Shown: piece after piece, positions 1-8,222 of the stretch | Layout: each line of letters opens with the position of its first letter | Numbering within the stretch: the stretch's first letter is position 1 | Assembly: GCA_040289115.1 (NCBI GenBank) | Contig: PSKS01000004.1 | Span: forward strand, 41,177-105,176 | Length of the DNA stretch: 64,000 nt | Reading direction: 5' to 3' | Source of the DNA: JAUQQI01 sp040289115 | GTDB taxonomy: Bacteria; Chloroflexota; Dehalococcoidia; JAUQQI01 | Translations under genes and position numbers: made by a program | Notes under the pieces: generated by a model | Told to the model about the DNA's origin: nothing | Database searches by the model: none | Seen by the model: the letters and a program-made list of their open reading frames with translations, nothing else

Positions 1-1
1 C

Positions 2-988
2 GAAAACCCCATTGGAACGGGGCCGTATAAGTTCGTCGAGTGGAAGCGGGACCGCTACATCCTGGTGGAACGCAACGACAACTACTGGGGACCCAAGCCC
101 GCCTTTAGGTACTTTAAGTATGTGGTCATCCCCGAAGTTACCACCCAGATCGCCGAGCTTTTAAACGGCAACATCGACGTGATGCGGGCCGTCCCCACCG
201 ACCAGGTAAACACCATTAATAACTCCGGCCGGGCCAAGGTGGTAAGCCAACGGATCCTGCGCACGGGCTTTGTAGGCCTCGACGCCAAGGGGCGGACAGC
301 CCCCAGCCCCTTCATGGACGTGCGTGTTCGGCACGCTGCCAACCACGCCGTAAATATCGAAAGCTATATCAAAAACCTCCAGCCTGGGGGCGACCGGGCC
401 CCAGCCTTGGTGAACCCGATGGCCTTCGGGTACGACCCGGCCATTAAGCCCCACGAGTACGACCCCGACAAGGCCAAAGCGTTGCTGGCCCAGGCCGGCT
501 ACGCCCAGGGCTTCGAGGTAACCTTTAACCGTACCAACGCCTCCATTCTGCCCAATGCCCGGCTGGTGTTCGAGGCGATGCAGCGGGACCTGGAGAAGGT
601 AGGCATCCGGGTGAAGTTTCAAGTCCACGAGGACCGGGCCTTCACCGATATGGTCTCCCAGGGCAAGGGCGGCCCCATGTACGAGTGGTCCTGGGGCTAC
701 TACTCGGTGTTCGATGCCGACGGCATCCTCTGGGACATGCTCCACTCGTCGAGTCCCTTTAGCTACTACCAAAACCCGGAGCTGGACCGGCTCTTGCTCG
801 AGGGCCGGTCGACCCTGGATGAGGAGACCCGCAAGCAGGTCTATTCCCGGGCCCAGCAGATCATCCGGGATGAGGCCCCGGCCATCTTTATGTGGGGCTT
901 TCACCAGCTCTGGGCGGTGAGCACGGCCGTGAACTGGATGCCCGACCCGGACGAAATCGACAAGTTCTACACGGCCAAACCGGCGTAA
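2..988 (+). CDS. ABC transporter substrate-binding protein, family 5 (C-terminal part)
   Basis: The reading frame is open from base 2, so the gene begins upstream of the window and only about the last 328 residues are seen. The first visible residues, NPIGTGPYKFVEW followed by NDNYWG, are the hallmark of family 5 solute-binding proteins (dipeptide, oligopeptide, nickel and glutathione binders). Full-length members have about 500-600 residues, with an N-terminal secretion signal that lies outside the window. It should act outside the membrane and hand its ligand to the two permeases directly downstream (gap of 23 bases). The ligand cannot be told from this half. A peptide or other amino-acid derivative is the default for the family. 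Confidence 0.93.
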   Translation, partial: ENPIGTGPYKFVEWKRDRYILVERNDNYWGPKPAFRYFKYVVIPEVTTQIAELLNGNIDVMRAVPTDQVNTINNSGRAKVVSQRILRTGFVGLDAKGRTAPSPFMDVRVRHAANHAVNIESYIKNLQPGGDRAPALVNPMAFGYDPAIKPHEYDPDKAKALLAQAGYAQGFEVTFNRTNASILPNARLVFEAMQRDLEKVGIRVKFQVHEDRAFTDMVSQGKGGPMYEWSWGYYSVFDADGILWDMLHSSSPFSYYQNPELDRLLLEGRSTLDEETRKQVYSRAQQIIRDEAPAIFMWGFHQLWAVSTAVNWMPDPDEIDKFYTAKPA

Positions 989-1011
989 AGAGACGGGCCC
1001 GGGCCGACCCG

Positions 1012-1929
1012 ATGAGCACATACCTTGCCCGGCAGGTCATCCAGCTGGCCATTGCCGTTTGGGGCATCTCGGTCATCGTCTTTGTGGTTAACTTTGTCAT
1101 CGGCGACCCGATAAACGCCCTGGTGCCCCCAGAGACTCCGGAGGAGACCCGGCAGCTCCTGCGCCACCAGTACGGGTTCGACCGGCCGATCCTGGTCCAG
1201 TACCTGGACTTTGCCCGGGGGGCGGTGGTAGGCAACTTCGGCGAGTCGTATCTTTTTAGAAAGCCGGCCCTGGATCTGGTTCTCGAGCGGCTTCCGGCGA
1301 CCCTGCAGCTTACCGTGGCCGGGATGGGGGTGGCGACCTTAATCGCCATCCCGGTGGGGATCATCTCGGCCTACTGGCGCTATTCCCTTATCGACAACAT
1401 CGCCACCCTCGTCGCCGTGGCCGGTCAGGCAATGCCCATCTACTGGCTGGGGCTGATGCTCATTTTGCTCTTTTCCGTGCACCTGCGCTGGCTTCCGGCC
1501 TCAGGGTACGGCACACCCCAGCACCTCATCTTACCGGCCTTCTGCTTAGGGGTCTTCACCGCCCCGGTGGCCATGCGGCTGGTTAGATCCGGCATGCTCG
1601 ACGTCCTCGCCCAGGACTACATCCGGACCGCCCGGGCCAAAGGCCTGACCGAATGGGCGGTGGTGATGCGCCACGCCCTGCGCAACACCATGATCCCGGT
1701 GGTGACCGTGCTTGGGCTGCAGTTCGGGCAGCTTATGGGCGGGGCCGTTATTACCGAGACGGTCTTTGCCTGGCCGGGAGTTGCCCTGCTGCTTATAAAC
1801 GCCATCTACCGCTCGGATATTCCGGTGATGCAGGCCGCGGTCATTATCCTGGCCCTCATCATTGCCGGGGTAAACTTCCTGGTGGATTTGGTCGTGGCCG
1901 TCCTTGACCCGAGGATCAGGCTGAAATGA
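1012..1929 (+). CDS. ABC transporter permease, DppB/OppB type
   Basis: A 305-residue inner-membrane permease of the peptide/nickel importer family. The N-terminus (MSTYLARQVIQLAIAVWGIS) is the typical DppB first helix, followed by the periplasmic stretch with the DRPILVQY-like segment. About six membrane helices are visible. The cytoplasmic EAA-type loop reads DYIRTARAKGL and contacts the ATPase. The ATG at 1012 is chosen because it gives the family's usual N-terminus. An open frame continues upstream over the binding-protein gene but is not typical coding. The stop overlaps the next gene (ATGA), so the two are translationally coupled. No ATPase subunit is present in the window. Confidence 0.95.
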   Translation: MSTYLARQVIQLAIAVWGISVIVFVVNFVIGDPINALVPPETPEETRQLLRHQYGFDRPILVQYLDFARGAVVGNFGESYLFRKPALDLVLERLPATLQLTVAGMGVATLIAIPVGIISAYWRYSLIDNIATLVAVAGQAMPIYWLGLMLILLFSVHLRWLPASGYGTPQHLILPAFCLGVFTAPVAMRLVRSGMLDVLAQDYIRTARAKGLTEWAVVMRHALRNTMIPVVTVLGLQFGQLMGGAVITETVFAWPGVALLLINAIYRSDIPVMQAAVIILALIIAGVNFLVDLVVAVLDPRIRLK

Positions 1930-2876
1930 ACCGCCCGATATCCGATGGCGTATCCGCGGCGGCCGGCACCCTGATCCTTCCGACCCGCCGGGCGATGCCG
2001 GGCTGGCGGAAGGTGCTGCGGCGCCTCTGGCAGCTGCGGACCGCCACATTAAGCGGGGTCTTCCTGGTGGTGCTGGTGTTTGTGGCCGTTTTTGCGGATT
2101 TTATTACCCCTTACAACCCCTACGAAGGGGAGCTGGTGAACCGGCTCCGCCCACCCATCTGGGAGCACGGGGGAAGCTGGGAGCACATCCTCGGCACCGA
2201 CCAGGTGGGCCGGGATAACTTGAGCCGGCTCATCTTCGGGGCCCGGGTGTCGCTGGCGGTAGGCTTTCTAGCCACGGTAGTGGCGGCGGCCATCGGGGTG
2301 GCCCTGGGTCTGGCGGCAGGCTACATTGGGCGGCTGACAGACACCGTAATTTCGACGGTTATAAACATCCAACTTACGGTCCCGTTTATCCTGCTGGCCC
2401 TGCTCTTTATCGGGGTAGTGGGACCCGGGCTGGTTATCGCCAACTACATCGCCGTGAACGTCATCATCGTGCTGGGGGTCGCGTCCTGGCCCATCTACGC
2501 CCGGGTGATTCGGGCCGAGGTGTTTAAGTTGCGGGAACTGGACTTCGTTACAGCGGCCCGCTGCCTGGGCTTCTCCGACGCCCGGATCCTCCTGCGCCAC
2601 ATCCTGCCCAACGCGTTCAACCCCATCATCGTGCTTAGCACAGTCCAGGTCGCCCGATTTATTATCGCCGAGGCTTTCTTAAGCTTTCTGGGCCTGGGCA
2701 CTCCCCCGCCAACCCCGACCTGGGGAAGCATGCTCGCCGACGCCCGGCAGTTTATGTTCGACAAGTGGTGGCTGCCTACCTTCCCGGGGCTGGCGATCTT
2801 CATCACAACCCTGGCGATTAACCTCTTCGGGGACGGCCTGCGGGACTGGCTCGACCCATATTCCCGGAATATTTAG
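1926..2876 (+). CDS. ABC transporter permease, DppC/OppC type
   Basis: A 316-residue partner of the preceding DppB-like permease, starting in a 4-base ATGA overlap. It has a cytoplasmic N-terminal tail of about 40 residues, the OppC N-terminal segment, then about five to six helices. The EAA loop reads DFVTAARCLGFSDARI, and the conserved end segment LSFLGLGTPPPTPTWG is diagnostic for DppC/OppC. The dppD/dppF-like ATPase genes normally found next are missing. Instead the locus meets a molybdenum hydroxylase gene on the other strand, so the ATPases must be upstream, elsewhere or shared. Confidence 0.95.
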   Translation: MNRPISDGVSAAAGTLILPTRRAMPGWRKVLRRLWQLRTATLSGVFLVVLVFVAVFADFITPYNPYEGELVNRLRPPIWEHGGSWEHILGTDQVGRDNLSRLIFGARVSLAVGFLATVVAAAIGVALGLAAGYIGRLTDTVISTVINIQLTVPFILLALLFIGVVGPGLVIANYIAVNVIIVLGVASWPIYARVIRAEVFKLRELDFVTAARCLGFSDARILLRHILPNAFNPIIVLSTVQVARFIIAEAFLSFLGLGTPPPTPTWGSMLADARQFMFDKWWLPTFPGLAIFITTLAINLFGDGLRDWLDPYSRNI

Positions 2877-2909
2877 CCTTTGGGCCCACGGCCCTGAGAC
2901 CGAGCTAGA

Positions 2910-2949
2910 CCCGGCCTGGGGGGTGGCAGCTTCCAAGCCCTAGGCCGGG
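2910..2949. terminator. Inverted repeat between convergent genes, possible terminator
   Basis: CCCGGCCT at 2910-2917 is exactly complementary to AGGCCGGG at 2942-2949, with a 24-base loop. It lies between the stop of the DppC-like gene and the convergent hydroxylase gene, and its right arm covers the latter's stop codon. It could stop transcription in either direction. There is no long T-run on either side, so it would not be a strong intrinsic terminator. Confidence 0.3.
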
Positions 2950-5231
2950 CCGCTTTTCAGGGCCCGCCAGAGGCGCTCGGGGGTGATGGGCAGTTCGGTA
3001 ATGCGAACCCCGATGGCATCCCGGACGGCGTTGGCCACCGCCGCCAGGCCGGGAACGATGGGGGGCTCCCCAACTCCCCGGGCCCCGAAGGGCCCCGCCT
3101 CCGACGGCACCTCGACCAGTTCCACCTCGAAGGCGGGCACATCCAGCGCCCGGGGAAGAGCATACTCCAAGAACGTTGCAGTTATAAGCTCCCCCTGCTC
3201 GTCGTAAACGAGCTGTTCCATCAGAGCCCAGCCCAGGCCCTGGGTGGCTCCGCCGTGGACCTGGCCCTCAATGGTCAGGGGGTTAATGGCCCGGCCCACA
3301 TCCTGCACCGCCAGGAATCGGCCGGGCCTTACCAGGCCGGTGTCCGGGTCCACCTCGACCTCTACCACCTGGGCCGTAAAGCCCGGCGCCTGCCGGCCGA
3401 TGCTCGACTCCCCTTCGGCGACGATGGGCGCAAGCCCCCGCTGGCCGGCAAAGGTCTTCTGGCCCAGCTCCTCGAGGCTTATCCCCCGTCCCGGCACTCC
3501 CCTCACCGAAACGAATCCATCCTTAAGCTCCAGGTCCTCGGGGTTGGCTTCCAGGTACTCGGCCGCCGCCCGCAGAATCTTCTCCCGGGCCGCCTGGGCC
3601 GCCCGGACCACCGCCGCCCCGACGGTGTAGGTTATCTTGCTGCCACCGCTGGCCCCGGCAAAGGGTCCGAGGGCAGTATCCCCCGAGATTACCCGAACCT
3701 TCTCGGGGGGCAGCCCCAGGATCTCGGCCGCCAGCAGGATAAAGGCCGTGTCCGTGCCGTTGCCCAGGTCAATGGAGCCCACGTGAAGCTGGAGAGTGCC
3801 GTCCTCCTCCAGGCGACAGACGGCCGTGGCCGGGCCGAGGCCGCCAGGCCAGCCTCCCAGGGCTAGGCCGACCCCGCGTCCATCTCCCGGGCGCCGGTTC
3901 CGCCAGATGGGGTGGTCCCGGACGGCCGTGAGGCAGGCTGCCGCCCCAATCTCGGGCCACCGCCGATCAGCGGCCGCCGGGATGCGGTCCCCCTTGCCGG
4001 CCACGTTGCGGATCCGGAATTCTAGGGGGTCCAGCCCCAGCCGGCGGGCCAGCTCGTCTATCTGCGACTCGATGGCAAAGGTTGCCTGGGGCGCGCCGGG
4101 CGCCCGGTAGGCCCCGGTGGCCGCCTTATTGGTTAAAATCTCCCAGGTTTGAATCCGGAGGTTTGGCCAGCGGTAGTAGCCCCCGAGCAGCATTGCCATT
4201 ATGCCGGAGAGGCCAGCCCGGTATATGCCCGAATCAATGTAAATGTCGGCATCCAGGGCCGTAAGGGTGCCGTCCTGCCGGACGCCGGTCTTGAGGCGGA
4301 CGATGGTGCCGGGGGCCGGGGTTGTGGCCAGGAAGTCCTCGGTCCGGGTGAGGGCAATCAGCACCGGCCGCCGGACTGCCAGGGCGGCCGCAACTGCCAG
4401 GGGCTCTAAGGTACCGTACTTGGCCCCGAACCCGCCCCCGATTTTCATGGGCACAACCCGGACAGCCGTCTTCGGAAGCCCCGTAATGTCAGCGATGAGG
4501 TCCCGAACGATGTACTGGCCCTGGGTGCTGGTGTAAACGGTTAGGCCCTCGCCAAGAGGATCCGGGACGGCCACCGCGGCGTGGGGCTCCAGGTAACTCT
4601 GGTGGACGAACTGTGTCCGGTACGTGGTCTCCAGGACCAGGTCGGCTTCGGCAAACCCGGCCTCGACGTCGCCCCAGCCGAAGACCGCCCGGGCGGCGAG
4701 GTTGCCCCCAACCGTCATCTGCTGGGCGGCGTTAATGGGCCCGGCGTGGACGTCTGCATCCTGGCGCTTTTCGCCCGGAACGCCCCCGGGCCAGACCAGG
4801 GCCTCCCGGTCGGTAAGGGCGGCGAGGGGGTCGACCACCGGCCTGAGGGGCTCGTACTCGACCTCAACGGCGTCGGCCCCATCCCGGGCCGCCAGCTCGT
4901 TTTCGGCCAGAACCAGCGCTACCGGCTGGCCCCGGAAAATTACCCGGTCCCGGGCCAGGATCAGGCGGGAGCGGGTGGTCGGCTCCGGCTGGATGGGCAA
5001 ATCGACGCCCGTAAGGACGGCCACAACCCCAGGCACCCGCCGGGCCCGGTCGGTGCGGACCGCCCGGATGCGGGCATGGGCGTACGGGCTGAGCACCGGT
5101 CGGCCGAAGAGCATACCCGGCAGACGGAGATCTGCCGGATACCGGGCCGCGCCGGTGACCTTCTCCTTCCCGTCAACCAGCGGGATCCTTCGGCCGATGT
5201 ACGTGGTCGTGGGTGCGAGCCTGGAAGTCAT
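2940..5231 (-). CDS. Xanthine dehydrogenase family protein, molybdopterin-binding (large) subunit
   Basis: A 763-residue molybdenum hydroxylase large subunit (CoxL/XdhA/aldehyde oxidoreductase type). It has the N-terminal a/b hammerhead domain (DGKEKVTGAARYPADL, about residues 20-125), then the MoCo domain with the glycine loop GGGFGAKYG near 270 and GAYRAPGAP near 375. The C-terminal GVGEPPIVPG carries the family's catalytic glutamate, about Glu722. The CO-dehydrogenase signature AYxCSFR is absent, so the substrate is more likely an aldehyde or N-heterocycle. The usual FAD (medium) and 2Fe-2S (small) subunits are not next to it: the gene stands alone between a convergent importer and a divergent glycosyltransferase. 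SD-like GGAGAGG lies 8 bases before the ATG. Confidence 0.93.
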   Translation of the reverse strand: MTSRLAPTTTYIGRRIPLVDGKEKVTGAARYPADLRLPGMLFGRPVLSPYAHARIRAVRTDRARRVPGVVAVLTGVDLPIQPEPTTRSRLILARDRVIFRGQPVALVLAENELAARDGADAVEVEYEPLRPVVDPLAALTDREALVWPGGVPGEKRQDADVHAGPINAAQQMTVGGNLAARAVFGWGDVEAGFAEADLVLETTYRTQFVHQSYLEPHAAVAVPDPLGEGLTVYTSTQGQYIVRDLIADITGLPKTAVRVVPMKIGGGFGAKYGTLEPLAVAAALAVRRPVLIALTRTEDFLATTPAPGTIVRLKTGVRQDGTLTALDADIYIDSGIYRAGLSGIMAMLLGGYYRWPNLRIQTWEILTNKAATGAYRAPGAPQATFAIESQIDELARRLGLDPLEFRIRNVAGKGDRIPAAADRRWPEIGAAACLTAVRDHPIWRNRRPGDGRGVGLALGGWPGGLGPATAVCRLEEDGTLQLHVGSIDLGNGTDTAFILLAAEILGLPPEKVRVISGDTALGPFAGASGGSKITYTVGAAVVRAAQAAREKILRAAAEYLEANPEDLELKDGFVSVRGVPGRGISLEELGQKTFAGQRGLAPIVAEGESSIGRQAPGFTAQVVEVEVDPDTGLVRPGRFLAVQDVGRAINPLTIEGQVHGGATQGLGWALMEQLVYDEQGELITATFLEYALPRALDVPAFEVELVEVPSEAGPFGARGVGEPPIVPGLAAVANAVRDAIGVRITELPITPERLWRALKSGPA

Positions 5232-5270
5232 GCCCCAAACCTCTCCAGTCCAGGTTTTGCAGAAAAGCCC

Positions 5271-5291
5271 AACCGGGAATATCCCCCGGTT
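5271..5291. repeat. Inverted repeat in divergent promoter region
   Basis: AACCGGG at 5271-5277 and CCCGGTT at 5285-5291 form perfect 7-base arms around 7 bases. It sits in the 133-base gap between the divergent hydroxylase and glycosyltransferase genes, about 40 bases before the hydroxylase start. On the minus strand a TTGACG-17-TAGGCT arrangement (a weak promoter match) lies upstream of it, so the repeat would fall in the hydroxylase mRNA leader or serve as an operator. No regulator is identified. Confidence 0.35.
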
Positions 5292-5351
5292 ACTTAAAGC
5301 CTACGATGACCTGCCGCGCCCGTCAAGCCGAGACCAATGTGCCGCCCGGTT

Positions 5352-5357
5352 TAAAAT
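5352..5357 (+). promoter_or_regulatory. Candidate -10 element for the glycosyltransferase operon
   Basis: TAAAAT within TTAAAATAT is the only AT-rich patch of the divergent region and lies 7 bases before a GTG in the glycosyltransferase frame. Transcription from it would start at or next to that GTG, giving a leaderless mRNA. No clear -35 element is seen at 17 bases, so this is tentative. Confidence 0.35.
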
Positions 5358-5364
5358 ATCTGGT

Positions 5365-8211
5365 GTGCTGACAGTAAGGCCGACTGCAAAGCAGGGTTAT
5401 GGTCCGCCGGAAGAGCAGGTTAATAAGAGCCACCAGGTCGGCTGGTGCTTACTGGGCGTAGCTCTGGTAGCCCTGGCCTTCGGCCTCCGGGTCTACGAGC
5501 TGGCAACCAAAAGCATCTGGCTGGACGAGGCCTTAAGCTTCCACCGGGCGGCCAGCTTCGACCAGGCCATATCGGGCCTCATCGTAACCGGCGGGGTCCC
5601 CAGCCGGGATACCCAGCCGCCCCTCTACTTCGTCCTCCTCTACGGTTTTCTTCGGCTGGCCGGGGATTCGGACTTTGCGGCCAAGTTTCTTTCGGCCTTC
5701 TTTTCGGTCCTAACCGTTCCGGTGCTGGCGGCAACCGGCCGAAGGCTCGGGGGCAGCCGGGTCGGGCTTCTAGCCGCCCTCTTAGCCGCTCCCTCGCCCC
5801 TCTACGTCTGGTACGCCCAGGAAGTCCGAATGTATACCCTGCTGGTCTTCTTTTCGGCCCTGGCCTTTTACCTTGGCCTCAGGTCGGCCGATGGGCTGCT
5901 CCGGGGTGCCTACCGGTCGGGGATGGCCTGGGCGGGGGCTGCTTTTCTGGCCGCCAGCCTGGGAGTTCTCACCCAGTATCTGGCCGTTTTTGTGGTTCCG
6001 GCCCTGGGGTTCGGCCTGGTGGCAGCCCTCGCCCGACGAAGGCGTACCCTCATCCTGGGCGGAAGCGCCTTTCTGGCCCTAGCCGGTCCCCCCCTCCTGG
6101 TGGAGGTCCTCTGGGGCCGGCTGATCACCGGGCCCACGCCCCAGTTCCGGGAAGTTTCTCCGCCTGTAATCTTGTGGGACCTCCTTGGCCGAGCGGCCGC
6201 CGGCCTTGCCCTGGAGGGACCCCTTCTGGACGGGCTAGCCGCGGTCCTACTGGGACTGATGCTTGGGGGGCTCCTTAAAGGCCCGGAGACGCCGGGACGC
6301 TGGTGGTTGGCAGGACTGGTGCTCCTCCCGGCGGCGGCCGTTGCCTTAGTGGGAGCCCAGCGGCCGGTGATCTCCAACGTCCGGCACCTGATCTTCGCCA
6401 CACCTGGCCTCTACTTGGCCGTCGCCCTCGGCCTCGAGGCCCTACGCCGCCGCTTCCCGGCAACGGCCCCCGTCCTGCTCGGCATCCTGGCCGCCGGGGC
6501 CGCACTTGGCCTTATCCGTTACTTTGATCCAGCCCTTCAGAAGGACGATTTCCGGTCCCTGGTGGCGTATCTTCAGCAAAACGTCGGACCAGAGGACCTG
6601 GTGCTCGTCCATGAGGCCACGGTTCTGCACGTTTTTGAGCACTATGACCGTGGCTTCCTGCGGGTGGAGGCTTTGCCCCCCTTCGGGGAAGCCGTCGGCA
6701 GCCGGCTTTCGGCCGACTTCGTAGCCCGGCTCGAGCGGCTAAAAACCACCCACCGTCGGGTCTGGTTTGTTTACTGGCCCCGCAGCATCGCCGGCGACCC
6801 GGCGGGCCTTATCCCCGCTTGGCTGGACAGTAACCTGTTTGCCGTCTCGGACCGAACCTTTGCCGGCCGGGGAATGGGGGTGGCCGTCCGGGCCTATGTT
6901 GCCCGCCCGCCGACCGAAAGGATGGTTCCAGCCGAGGTTCATGTGGCCGATTTAAGGTCGGCCGATGGACTGAAAATCATGGGCTGGGAGGTTGCCTCGG
7001 CCCCGACCGCCGACGGCCGCGTCGAGCTAAGCTTTTATTTCAGGGCCGAAGGAAAATCCCTGCCCGATTACCGACTGATAGTCCGGTTGGTGGACGCCCA
7101 GGACCACCTCTGGGCTTACTTTGACGGCCGGCCCATCCCCACCTGGCCCACCGACCGGTGGCCCTTGGGCGAGGTCGTCCGGGCCGACTTGCCCCTCAGG
7201 CTGGCGCCCGGAACTCCGGCGGGCACCTACCGGCTCGAGGTCGGCCTCGCCCCTGGGACGAACGGCGGCCCGGTTCCCCTTCTGGACGCTGTCAAGAATC
7301 CGGCGGGTACGCTGGTGGGGCTGGGGGAGGTGACCCTCCCCGGTGCCCACCGCCACCGTCCCGACTTCGACCGGGCCGTTCCGGACAGCCTGGGCATCGG
7401 CTGCCGGTGCGGACTAAAACTCAGGGAACTGAGCCCGGCGTCCCGGAAAATCCTTGCCGGCCAGTTGCTTACGGTTCGCGGGTACTACCAGCTTACCGGG
7501 CCCATTGAACCAGCAGCCTATCGGCTGGCCCTGGAGCTCCGCCGAGGGGATGAGGCGGTAGCCGCTGGGGTGTGGCCTTTGGGCCCCATCTCCCCTGCCG
7601 GCCCCAGGCCCACGGTTGGGGACTGGCTGGCTGGGGCCTATGACCTGCGGGTGCCCGTAACCGTCGGGCCGGGGGAATACCGGCTGGTCGGCCGGCTTCT
7701 CGGCCCCGAGGGCCGCCCGGAGACCTTGGCGGAAAGCTTCGGCCGGGTCCTGACCGAGGTGGACCTCGGCCCAGTTCAGGTCGTTATCCCGGAACAGCGC
7801 TTCGACCCGCCTCACCCGGCCCAGCCGGCGGACGTCTATTTCGGCAACCTGCTCCACCTGCTCGGCTATACCCTGGAAACGGGTGGTGAAGACCGCCTGC
7901 GGGTAACCCTTTACTGGCGGGTGCTGGGAAGCTCGGAGGGTAAACTTAAGGTTTCGGTCCAGCTCTTTGCCGGCCTAAAGCTGGTGGCCCAGGACGATGC
8001 CGTTCCGGTCGGCTGGACCCGGCCGGCCTCCACCTGGGTTCCCGGAGAATACCTAACGGACCCCCATGAAGTTGGCCTGCCGCCGGGCGTGAAGCCGGGG
8101 GAGCTTACGATGCGGGTCATCCTTTACGACGAGGCCAGCGGCTGGCGGGTAAACGCCGCCCAGGCCGGTCAAATTAAGGACGCTGCCGAGTTCCCCATCG
8201 GGGTGCGGTAA
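5365..8211 (+). CDS. GT39-like membrane glycosyltransferase with three extracellular beta modules
   Basis: About 948 residues if translation begins at GTG 5365. The frame is open much further upstream, but that part overlaps the divergent gene antisense and is not coding. Residues 25-400 are polytopic and show the GT-C (ArnT/PMT-like) pattern: SIWLDEALSFHRA after the first helix, RDTQPPLYFVLLY, and WYAQEVRMYTLL. Such enzymes move a sugar from a polyprenyl-phosphate donor on the outer face of the membrane. The remaining half holds three soluble beta-rich segments (about 527-645, 676-790, 823-935) ending in the motif PPG-x-Y/L-x-VGL/VIL. The next gene codes for a relative, and the pair is probably one operon. 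Acceptor and sugar are unknown. Confidence 0.8.
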   Translation: MLTVRPTAKQGYGPPEEQVNKSHQVGWCLLGVALVALAFGLRVYELATKSIWLDEALSFHRAASFDQAISGLIVTGGVPSRDTQPPLYFVLLYGFLRLAGDSDFAAKFLSAFFSVLTVPVLAATGRRLGGSRVGLLAALLAAPSPLYVWYAQEVRMYTLLVFFSALAFYLGLRSADGLLRGAYRSGMAWAGAAFLAASLGVLTQYLAVFVVPALGFGLVAALARRRRTLILGGSAFLALAGPPLLVEVLWGRLITGPTPQFREVSPPVILWDLLGRAAAGLALEGPLLDGLAAVLLGLMLGGLLKGPETPGRWWLAGLVLLPAAAVALVGAQRPVISNVRHLIFATPGLYLAVALGLEALRRRFPATAPVLLGILAAGAALGLIRYFDPALQKDDFRSLVAYLQQNVGPEDLVLVHEATVLHVFEHYDRGFLRVEALPPFGEAVGSRLSADFVARLERLKTTHRRVWFVYWPRSIAGDPAGLIPAWLDSNLFAVSDRTFAGRGMGVAVRAYVARPPTERMVPAEVHVADLRSADGLKIMGWEVASAPTADGRVELSFYFRAEGKSLPDYRLIVRLVDAQDHLWAYFDGRPIPTWPTDRWPLGEVVRADLPLRLAPGTPAGTYRLEVGLAPGTNGGPVPLLDAVKNPAGTLVGLGEVTLPGAHRHRPDFDRAVPDSLGIGCRCGLKLRELSPASRKILAGQLLTVRGYYQLTGPIEPAAYRLALELRRGDEAVAAGVWPLGPISPAGPRPTVGDWLAGAYDLRVPVTVGPGEYRLVGRLLGPEGRPETLAESFGRVLTEVDLGPVQVVIPEQRFDPPHPAQPADVYFGNLLHLLGYTLETGGEDRLRVTLYWRVLGSSEGKLKVSVQLFAGLKLVAQDDAVPVGWTRPASTWVPGEYLTDPHEVGLPPGVKPGELTMRVILYDEASGWRVNAAQAGQIKDAAEFPIGVR

Positions 8212-8222
8212 GGGGTGTGCCG

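Noticed and set aside
161..1021. 286-codon minus-strand frame over the binding-protein gene
   Set aside because: It is antisense to a clear family 5 binding protein and has no motif.
4624..5364. Extension of the first glycosyltransferase frame upstream of 5365
   Set aside because: It overlaps the hydroxylase gene antisense; the translated part is Arg/Ser/Pro-rich with no family match.
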